Made by a program: the position numbers and the translations under genes. This document shows, one piece after another, positions 56,419 to 64,000 of a stretch of 64,000 nt of DNA. The notes below the pieces were generated by a model, which had not been told where the DNA came from, made no database searches, and saw only the letters and a program-made list of their open reading frames with translations. Within the stretch, counting starts at the first letter, position 1. Each line of letters opens with the position of its first letter. Source of the DNA: Bolinopsis microptera (lineage: Eukaryota > Ctenophora > Tentaculata > Lobata > Bolinopsidae); NCBI RefSeq assembly GCF_026151205.1, contig NC_087084.1:12861453-12925452 (forward strand), written 5' to 3'.

Positions 56419-56517
56419 CTGAAGTAACCATGGTAACTAATTACTACAGACCTGAAGTAACCATGGTAACTAATTACTACAGACCTGAAGTAACCATGGT
56501 AACTAATTATTACAGAC
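56419..56517. repeat. 33-bp minisatellite, 3 copies, with X-box-like motifs
   Basis: Unit GACCTGAAGTAACCATGG plus TAACTAATTACTACA, three copies. Each holds GTAACCATGGTAAC (from 56424, 56457 and 56490), matching the RFX X-box pattern GTNRCC-N2-RGYAAC. On the minus strand each unit also carries TTACTTCAG|GTCTG, a copy of the exon D acceptor. Confidence 0.9.
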
Positions 56518-56561
56518 AGCTGCTGTAACGAGTGAAGGGGCGGCGTTCCTTTCCAGCTCAC

Positions 56562-56662
56562 TAAATATGGGTAGTCTCATTAACAAACCATAACCCCCTC
56601 CTTTTGGTACACAGTGAAGTCCAGCAACCCCACTCCGTTTCTTACGAAGCTCCAAATATACT
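56562..56662 (-). CDS. Coiled-coil protein gene, penultimate coding exon (exon C)
   Basis: Acceptor GGATTTTTTAG, donor TTTA|GTGAGC on the minus strand. 101 nt: one base finishing a codon, 33 codons opening VYLELRKKRSG and ending LLMRLPIF, one base left over. Both phases fit the neighbouring exons (exon B leaves two bases, exon D needs one). Gly-rich centre (PKGGGYG). Without the donor the frame would run on to a stop, so it could also be a readthrough end. Confidence 0.5.
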
Positions 56663-56715
56663 CTAAAAAATCCAAAGAATATTTATCGATGAGCTTAATA
56701 ATATTACAATGCTAC

Positions 56716-56992
56716 ATAAATGTCACAAAGTTTCTAACTGACATGTTGCGTCGTGACAGTAGATAAATGTCACAAAGTTTCTAACTGACATGTTGCGTCG
56801 TGACAGTAGATAAATTTCACAAAGTTTCTAACTGACATGTTGCGTCGTGACAGTAGATAAATGTCACAAAGTTTCTAACTGACATGTCACAAAGTTTCTA
56901 ACTGACATGTTGCGTCGTGACAGTAGATAAATGTCACAAAGTTTCTAACTGACATGTCACAAAGTTTCTAACTGACATGTTGCGTCGTGACA
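56716..56992. repeat. 47-bp minisatellite at the exon B donor
   Basis: Unit ATAAATGTCACAAAGTTTCT plus AACTGACATGTTGCGTCGTGACAGTAG. Starts at 56716, 56763, 56810 and 56857, then units with an extra 22-bp GTCACAAAGTTTCTAACTGA insertion. The minus-strand unit contains AACAT|GTCAGT, a copy of the likely exon B donor, and overlaps the exon end. Confidence 0.9.
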
Positions 56993-57146
56993 GAACTGCC
57001 ATCTTCTCGTTCAGCCTCTTCTCGATCTCAAACAGCTGTTTCTGAGAATCCCTGCGTTCCTCTTCACATCTCAGAGTTAAATCAGCTACTTTGGTTTCTG
57101 CAGCAGCTAGCTCCAGCTTCTGCCGCTCCCACTCGTCTCTGTATAC
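56977..57146 (-). CDS. Coiled-coil protein gene, internal exon B
   Basis: Acceptor CCCTATCGCAG; reads in phase 0 from VYRDEWERQKLELAAAETKV and ends near NEKMAVL. Very rich in Glu, Lys, Arg, Leu and Gln with heptad-like spacing, so a coiled coil. Two donors give the same phase: AACAT|GTCAGT (end 56977, chosen because exon A also uses GTCAGT) or GTTCT|GTCACG (end 56992). It is bounded on both sides by minisatellites (56716-56992 and 57151-57422). The reading joins exon A without a stop. Confidence 0.65.
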
Positions 57147-57150
57147 CTGC

Positions 57151-57422
57151 GATAGGGTGCTAAGTAACAGTTAGTAACTATGTGCCTCAGGTAACGATAG
57201 GGTGCTAAGTAACAGTTAGTAACTATGTGCCTCAGGTAACGATAGGGTGCTAAGTAACAGTTAGTAACTATGTGCCTCAGGTAACGATAGGGTGCTAAGT
57301 AACAGTTAGTAACTATGTGCCTCAGGTAACGATAGGGTGCTAAGTAACAGTTAGTAACTATGTGCCTCAGGTAACGATAGGGTGCTAACTGCTAAGTAAC
57401 AGCTAGTAACCATAACGATAGC
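57151..57422. repeat. 45-bp minisatellite before the exon B acceptor
   Basis: Unit GATAGGGTGCTAAGTAACAG plus TTAGTAACTATGTGCCTCAGGTAAC. Exact 45-bp period with starts at 57151, 57196, 57241, 57286, 57331 and 57376, the last one degenerate. On the minus strand the final CACCCTATCG abuts the CAG of the exon B acceptor. Confidence 0.93.
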
Positions 57423-57513
57423 TTTATCAAGGCATGACTAAACACATAGACTTGTGTGAAAGAATGGAGGTCAGGAAGTGCTATAAGTTTGTTTTGACAC
57501 GTGATACTGATTT

Positions 57514-57600
57514 GGGGGGGGGGGGGGGGGGGGGGGGGGGGAGGGTCAACCCCCATCCAGTAGGGGGATGTTCCAGTATGGGGGGATGTTCCAGTAGGGA
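57514..57600. repeat. G28 run followed by GGATGTTCCAGTA repeats, intronic
   Basis: Uninterrupted G from 57514 to 57541, then AGGGTCAACCCCCATCCAG and two GGGGGATGTTCCAGTA copies. The G-run followed by TC(C)AACCC recalls the poly-G elements at 52638 and 55931 but lacks their core. It lies in the intron between exons A and B. Confidence 0.85.
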
Positions 57601-57622
57601 CTGCCTAACTTATAAAACTGAC

Positions 57623-57759
57623 CTGATTATAGGTCCGCTCGTTCTGACACTGCCTAACTTGACTCAGATATCTTCTGTTCCTCCTCTCGTGCTGGAATCT
57701 CAGGTATTTCTCTAGCATCAGCTCCCCTTCCAGTACCACTACTGCTGATTGGTTACTCC
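57623..57759 (-). CDS. Coiled-coil protein gene, exon A; hamartin (TSC1)-like segment
   Basis: Acceptor TTTTTTGCAG, donor AATCAG|GTCAGT. 137 nt: two bases finishing a codon, then 45 codons. Reads LEGELMLEKYLRFQHERRNR and on to RTYNQ. From memory of the family, the pattern E-[RK]-[FY]-x-R-x-Q-H-x-x-R-N-R-R-x-L-x-x-V matches the start of the hamartin (TSC1) coiled coil; hamartin scaffolds the TSC complex that restrains TORC1. About half of 22 aligned positions agree. The following exons are coiled coil too but show no clear hamartin blocks, and the gene seems to stop early compared with animal hamartins. Exon call fairly sure, family call about 0.35. Upstream exons should lie beyond 57760. Confidence 0.65.
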
Positions 57760-58602
57760 CTGCAAAAAGGTACTGCTTGGTAAAGTAATACCACGTTTCT
57801 GTTACCCCCTTTATTTAAGTATTGTAAGTCCCTAAAAAGCTTTTATACAAGTCGCAAGTCTTTTCTACAGCTTCCTCAAGAGAATCATCGTACCAATTGA
57901 AATCGGTGGCTGTTTTTTCTGCGGTGGACCATTCCAGGAGAAGATACTAATGTCTTGTCCAAATATGTTGATATCAGACCGTCGCTTATCGTGTTAACTA
58001 CTGAAATTTTGATGAGTTATAGATTCGAACATATCACACGCATACACTTAAGAAAATCCAACTAACAATAATTTGAGAATGCGTTTTCGAACATGGTAAG
58101 ATCAATGAATCGAGGGTTAAGCATACCATACAGTCTACAGAATCAGACAGATGATAATATGTAGGCCTTACACTGTGCTTTCAGCAATACTCATGAGTAA
58201 ACTGTCAACTGTGACCGACCACACAAGGCACGCGGCTAGTCGGCCACGCGCGCGCGCGCCGTGGGAAATGTTTATATTAGCTGTAAGTATTTACAATTTC
58301 AGAATGTTGCCGCGTCTTACGAATATGTTTCCAATATAAATGTCCCACTGAGACCATTTGTCCGTTTTGCCACAATGAAAATGAAGAACTTTAATTGAAC
58401 TAAAAAGAAGAAATATGTTCAGTTCTGCCAACAACATTTTAAGTTCAGATTTTTCAATGGGATAAAATTGATTCATAATTCTTGTTCAAAATAGATCTTT
58501 TGAAATACTAAAATACTGAATGATTCGGCAAATCCTGATAGAATGTGAAACACAAGCAAACATCTTTAGAAGAGGAATTTAATAATTCCGCTCCAATAGG
58601 GA
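57760..58602. other. Upstream intron or flank with one weak exon candidate
   Basis: On the minus strand 57946-57815 is open after a TAG and ends in TAA overlapping AATAAA. It contains VEKTCDLYKSFLGTYNT, whose EKTC..YKS echoes exon D (EKTCSTYKS). It could be an alternative terminal exon or chance. A (CG)n run lies at about 58246-58259. No promoter or other gene recognised before the satellite starts. Confidence 0.3.
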
Positions 58603-61600
58603 TTTTTTTGAGAGGGTGACCCTTTTTTGGGCAACATGACCCCTAAAATGGCCCCCCCCCCCCCCCCCCCATTTCATCTGAATGACCGGCAAAAGTTGAG
58701 AAGAGGTCGGAACAGTGTCAAGAGCACTGTGATGTAGTGTGTGCAGCATCGAGCTGCATCTCCAACACGTCCAATTACATCCCTTTTTTTGAGAGGGTGA
58801 CCCTTTTTGGGCAACATGACCCCTAAAATGGCCCCCCCCCCCCCATTTCATCTGAATGACCGGCAAAAGTTGAGAAGAGGTCGGAACAGTGTCAAGAGCA
58901 CTGTGATGTAGTGTGTGCAGCATCGAGCTGCATCTCCAACACGTCCAATTACATCCCTTTTTTTGAGAGGGTGACCCTTTTTTGGGCAACATGACCCCTA
59001 AAATGGCCCCCCCCCCCCCCCCATTTCATCTGAATGACCGGCAAAAGTTGAGAAGAGGTCGGAACAGTGTCAAGAGCACTGTGATGTAGTGTGTGCAGCA
59101 TCGAGCTGCATCTCCAACACGTCCAATTACATCCCTTTTTTTGAGAGGGTGACCCTTTTTTGGGCAACATGACCCCTAAAATGGCCCCCCCCCCCCCCCC
59201 ATTTCATCTGAATGACCGCAAAAGTTGAGAAGAGGTCGGAACAGTGTCAAGAGCACTGTGATGTAGTGTGTGCAGCATCGAGCTGCATCTCCAACACGTC
59301 CAATTACATCCCTTTTTTTGAGAGGGTGACCCTTTTTGGGCAACATGACCCCTAAAATGGCCCCCCCCCCCCCATTTCATCTGAATGACCGGCAAAAGTT
59401 GAGAAGAGGGTCGGAACAGTGTCAAGAGCACTGTGATGTAGTGTGTGCAGCATCGAGCTGCATCTCCAACACGTCCAATTACATCCCTTTTTTTGAGAGG
59501 GTGACCCTTTTTTGGGCAACATGACCCCTAAAATGGCCCCCCCCCCCCATTTCATCTGAATGACCGGCAAAAGTTGAGAAGAGGTCGGAACAGTGTCAAG
59601 AGCACTGTGATGTAGTGTGTGCAGCATCGAGCTGCATCTCCAACACGTCCAATTACATCCCTTTTTTTGAGAGGGTGACCCTTTTTTGGGCAACATGACC
59701 CCTAAAATGGCCCCCCCCCCCCCCATTTCATCTGAATGACCGGCAAAAGTTGAGAAGAGGTCGGAACAGTGTCAAGAGCACTGTGATGTAGTGTGTGCAG
59801 CATCGAGCTGCATCTCCAACACGTCCAATTACATCCCTTTTTTGAGAGGGTGACCCTTTTTTGGGCAACATGACCCCTAAAATGGCCCCCCCCCCCCCCA
59901 TTTCATCTGAATGACCGGCAAAAGTTGAGAAGAGGTCGGAACAGTGTCAAGAGCACTGTGATGTAGTGTGTGCAGCATCGAGCTGCATCTCCAACACGTC
60001 CAATTACATCCCTTTTTTTGAGAGGGTGACCCTTTTTTGGGCAACATGACCCCTAAAATGGCCCCCCCCCCCCCCATTTCATCTGAATGACCGGCAAAAG
60101 TTGAGAAGAGGTCGGAACAGTGTCAAGAGCACTGTGATGTAGTGTGTGCAGCATCGAGCTGCATCTCCAACACGTCCAATTACATCCCTTTTTTTGAGAG
60201 GGTGACCCTTTTTTGGGCAACATGACCCCTAAAATGGCCCCCCCCCCCCCCATTTCATCTGAATGACCGGCAAAAGTTGAGAAGAGGTCGGAACAGTGTC
60301 AAGAGCACTGTGATGTAGTGTGTGCAGCATCGAGCTGCATCTCCAACACGTCCAATTACATCCCTTTTTTTGAGAGGGTGACCCTTTTTTGGGCAACATG
60401 ACCCCTAAAATGGCCCCCCCCCCCCCCATTTCATCTGAATGACCGGCAAAAGTTGAGAAGAGGTCGGAACAGTGTCAAGAGCACTGTGATGTAGTGTGTG
60501 CAGCATCGAGCTGCATCTCCAACACGTCCAATTACATCCCTTTTTTTGAGAGGGTGACCCTTTTTTGGGCAACATGACCCCTAAAATGGCCCCCCCCCCC
60601 CCCCATTTCATCTGAATGACCGGCAAAAGTTGAGAAGAGGTCGGAACAGTGTCAAGAGCACTGTGATGTAGTGTGTGCAGCATCGAGCTGCATCTCCAAC
60701 ACGTCCAATTACATCCCTTTTTTGAGAGGGTGACCCTTTTTTGGGCAACATGACCCCTAAAATGGCCCCCCCCCCCCCCCCATTTCATCTGAATGACCGG
60801 CAAAAGTTGAGAAGAGGTCGGAACAGTGTCAAGAGCACTGTGATGTAGTGTGTGCAGCATCGAGCTGCATCTCCAACACGTCCAATTACATCCCTTTTTT
60901 TGAGAGGGTGACCCTTTTTTGGGCAACATGACCCCTAAAATGGCCCCCCCCCCCCCCATTTCATCTGAATGACCGCAAAAGTTGAGAAGAGGTCGGAACA
61001 GTGTCAAGAGCACTGTGATGTAGTGTGTGCAGCATCGAGCTGCATCTCCAACACGTCCAATTACATCCCTTTTTTTGAGAGGGTGACCCTTTTTTGGGCA
61101 ACATGACCCCTAAAATGGCCCCCCCCCCCCCCATTTCATCTGAATGACCGGCAAAAGTTGAGAAGAGGTCGGAACAGTGTCAAGAGCACTGTGATGTAGT
61201 GTGTGCAGCATCGAGCTGCATCTCCAACACGTCCAATTACATCCCTTTTTTTGAGAGGGTGACCCTTTTTTGGGCAACATGACCCCTAAAATGGCCCCCC
61301 CCCCCCCCCCATTTCATCTGAATGACCGGCAAAAGTTGAGAAGAGGTCGGAACAGTGTCAAGAGCACTGTGATGTAGTGTGTGCAGCATCGAGCTGCATC
61401 TCCAACACGTCCAATTACATCCCTTTTTTTGAGAGGGTGACCCTTTTTTGGGCAACATGACCCCTAAAATGGCCCCCCCCCCCCCCATTTCATCTGAATG
61501 ACCGGCAAAAGTTGAGAAGAGGTCGGAACAGTGTCAAGAGCACTGTGATGTAGTGTGTGCAGCATCGAGCTGCATCTCCAACACGTCCAATTACATCCCT

Positions 61601-64000
61601 TTTTTGAGAGGGTGACCCTTTTTTGGGCAACATGACCCCTAAAATGGCCCCCCCCCCCCCCCATTTCATCTGAATGACCGGCAAAAGTTGAGAAGAGGTC
61701 GGAACAGTGTCAAGAGCACTGTGATGTAGTGTGTGCAGCATCGAGCTGCATCTCCAACACGTCCAATTACATCCCTTTTTTTGAGAGGGTGACCCTTTTT
61801 TGGGCAACATGACCCCTAAAATGGCCCCCCCCCCCCCCCATTTCATCTGAATGACCGGCAAAAGTTGAGAAGAGGGTCGGAACAGTGTCAAGAGCACTGT
61901 GATGTAGTGTGTGCAGCATCGAGCTGCATCTCCAACACGTCCAATTACATCCCTTTTTTTGAGAGGGTGACCCTTTTTTGGGCAACATGACCCCTAAAAT
62001 GGCCCCCCCCCCCCCCCATTTCATCTGAATGACCGGCAAAAGTTGAGAAGAGGTCGGAACAGTGTCAAGAGCACTGTGATGTAGTGTGTGCAGCATCGAG
62101 CTGCATCTCCAACACGTCCAATTACATCCCTTTTTTTGAGAGGGTGACCCTTTTTTGGGCAACATGACCCCTAAAATGGCCCCCCCCCCCCCCCATTTCA
62201 TCTGAATGACCGGCAAAAGTTGAGAAGAGGTCGGAACAGTGTCAAGAGCACTGTGATGTAGTGTGTGCAGCATCGAGCTGCATCTCCAACACGTCCAATT
62301 ACATCCCTTTTTTTGAGAGGGTGACCCTTTTTTGGGCAACATGACCCCTAAAATGGCCCCCCCCCCCCCCCATTTCATCTGAATGACCGGCAAAAGTTGA
62401 GAAGAGGTCGGAACAGTGTCAAGAGCACTGTGATGTAGTGTGTGCAGCATCGAGCTGCATCTCCAACACGTCCAATTACATCCCTTTTTTGAGAGGGTGA
62501 CCCTTTTTTGGGCAACATGACCCCTAAAATGGCCCCCCCCCCCCCCCATTTCATCTGAATGACCGGCAAAAGTTGAGAAGAGGTCGGAACAGTGTCAAGA
62601 GCACTGTGATGTAGTGTGTGCAGCATCGAGCTGCATCTCCAACACGTCCAATTACATCCCTTTTTTTGAGAGGGGTGACCCTTTTTTGGGCAACATGACC
62701 CCTAAAATGGCCCCCCCCCCCCCCATTTCATCTGAATGACCGGCAAAAGTTGAGAAGAGGTCGGAACAGTGTCAAGAGCACTGTGATGTAGTGTGTGCAG
62801 CATCGAGCTGCATCTCCAACACGTCCAATTACATCCCTTTTTTTGAGAGGGTGACCCTTTTTTGGGGCAACATGACCCCTAAAATGGCGCCCCCCCCCCC
62901 CATTTCATCTGAATGACCGGCAAAAGTTGAGAAGAGGTCGGAACAGTGTCAAGAGCACTGTGATGTAGTGTGTGCAGCATCGAGCTGCATCTCCAACACG
63001 TCCAATTACATCCCTTTTTTTGAGAGGGTGACCCTTTTTTGGGCAACATGACCCCTAAAATGGCCCCCCCCCCCCCCATTTCATCTGAATGACCGGCAAA
63101 AGTTGAGAAGAGGTCGGAACAGTGTCAAGAGCACTGTGATGTAGTGTGTGCAGCATCGAGCTGCATCTCCAACACGTCCAATTACATCCCTTTTTTTGAG
63201 AGGGTGACCCTTTTTTGGGCAACATGACCCCTAAAATGGCCCCCCCCCCCCCCATTTCATCTGAATGACCGGCAAAAGTTGAGAAGAGGTCGGAACAGTG
63301 TCAAGAGCACTGTGATGTAGTGTGTGCAGCATCGAGCTGCATCTCCAACACGTCCAATTACATCCCTTTTTTTGAGAGGGTGACCCTTTTTTGGGCAACA
63401 TGACCCCTAAAATGGCCCCCCCCCCCCCATTTCATCTGAATGACCGGCAAAAGTTGAGAAGAGGTCGGAACAGTGTCAAGAGCACTGTGATGTAGTGTGT
63501 GCAGCATCGAGCTGCATCTCCAACACGTCCAATTACATCCCTTTTTTTGAGAGGTGACCCTTTTTTGGGCAACATGACCCCTAAAATGGCCCCCCCCCCC
63601 CCCCATTTCATCTGAATGACCGGCAAAAGTTGAGAAGAGGTCGGAACAGTGTCAAGAGCACTGTGATGTAGTGTGTGCAGCATCGAGCTGCATCTCCAAC
63701 ACGTCCAATTACATCCCTTTTTTGAGAGGGTGACCCTTTTTTTGGGCAACATGACCCCTAAAATGGCCCCCCCCCCCCCCATTTCATCTGAATGACCGGC
63801 AAAAGTTGAGAAGAGGTCGGAACAGTGTCAAGAGCACTGTGATGTAGTGTGTGCAGCATCGAGCTGCATCTCCAACACGTCCAATTACATCCCTTTTTTT
63901 TGAGAGGGTGACCCTTTTTTGGGCAACATGACCCCTAAAATGGCCCCCCCCCCCCCCCATTTCATCTGAATGACCGGCAAAAGTTGAGAAGAGGTCGGAA
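58603..64000 (+). repeat. 176-bp satellite array, 31 copies, derived from the 5S-SL spacer
   Basis: GAGAGGGTGACCC recurs from 58610 to 63902 with mean spacing 176.4 bp (range 171-181). Length varies almost only at a C-run of about 10-19 and a T-run of 6-8. Copies are otherwise near identical and cut by the window end. The unit matches the 5S-SL spacer from GAGAGGG to ATTACATCCC in the same orientation. Fixed differences: GGGCAACATG against GGGTAACGTG, AATGACCGGCAAAAGTTGAG against AATGGCCGGCCAAACCTGAG, and the longer C-run. Neither the 5S nor the SL gene is included. Repeated minus-strand ORFs of about 66 codons are by-products. Confidence 0.97.

Noticed and set aside
58579-63782. Repeated minus-strand ORFs of 66-260 codons in the satellite
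   Set aside because: Each is the same non-coding 176-bp unit read through; the frame changes with C-run length and the same words occur in the 5S spacer.

Overview
This is a eukaryotic, almost certainly metazoan, window with no prokaryotic gene. The evidence is 5S rRNA genes with an internal RNA polymerase III promoter, a linked Sm-type RNA that looks like a spliced-leader (SL) RNA, phase-consistent spliced exons, a tRNA-derived SINE and a decayed pogo-like transposon. SL trans-splicing occurs in scattered animal groups (nematodes, flatworms, tunicates, rotifers, hydrozoans, ctenophores) and in some protists. The SL exon alone does not let me name the species.

Positions 1-47555 are one head-to-tail array. 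By hand consensus each unit is about 860 bp, although copies in this sequence are about 880-1100 bp long because they are full of small insertions. Each unit holds, all on the + strand, a 5S rRNA gene (about 120 nt), a spacer of about 390 bp, a TATA-like box, a candidate SL RNA gene (about 126 nt) and a second spacer of about 220 bp. I count 50 5S copies and 51 SL copies. The indel noise is so dense here, and absent from the flanking DNA, that the array looks like unpolished long-read sequence; single-copy differences should not be read as biology.

Positions 47556-58602 are clean, AT-rich, mostly single-copy DNA. In order they hold: a 35-bp minisatellite (33 copies); a pogo/Tigger-like DNA transposon of about 0.9 kb with 42-bp terminal inverted repeats and a broken transposase remnant; a 20-bp inverted repeat; a tRNA-derived SINE on the minus strand; two oppositely oriented copies of a short G-run element whose 31-bp core is flipped between copies; a 2-kb GAG-rich polypurine tract; and the last four coding exons of a minus-strand coiled-coil protein gene (weakly hamartin/TSC1-like) with polyadenylation signal. 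Three different minisatellites abut splice sites of that gene.

Positions 58603-64000 are a second, clean tandem array: 31 copies of a 176-bp satellite, cut by the window end. Its unit is a diverged copy of one segment of the 5S-SL spacer, in the same orientation, joined head to tail at a T-tract. The window therefore shows a 5S-SL locus and, about 11 kb away, a satellite made from part of its spacer.
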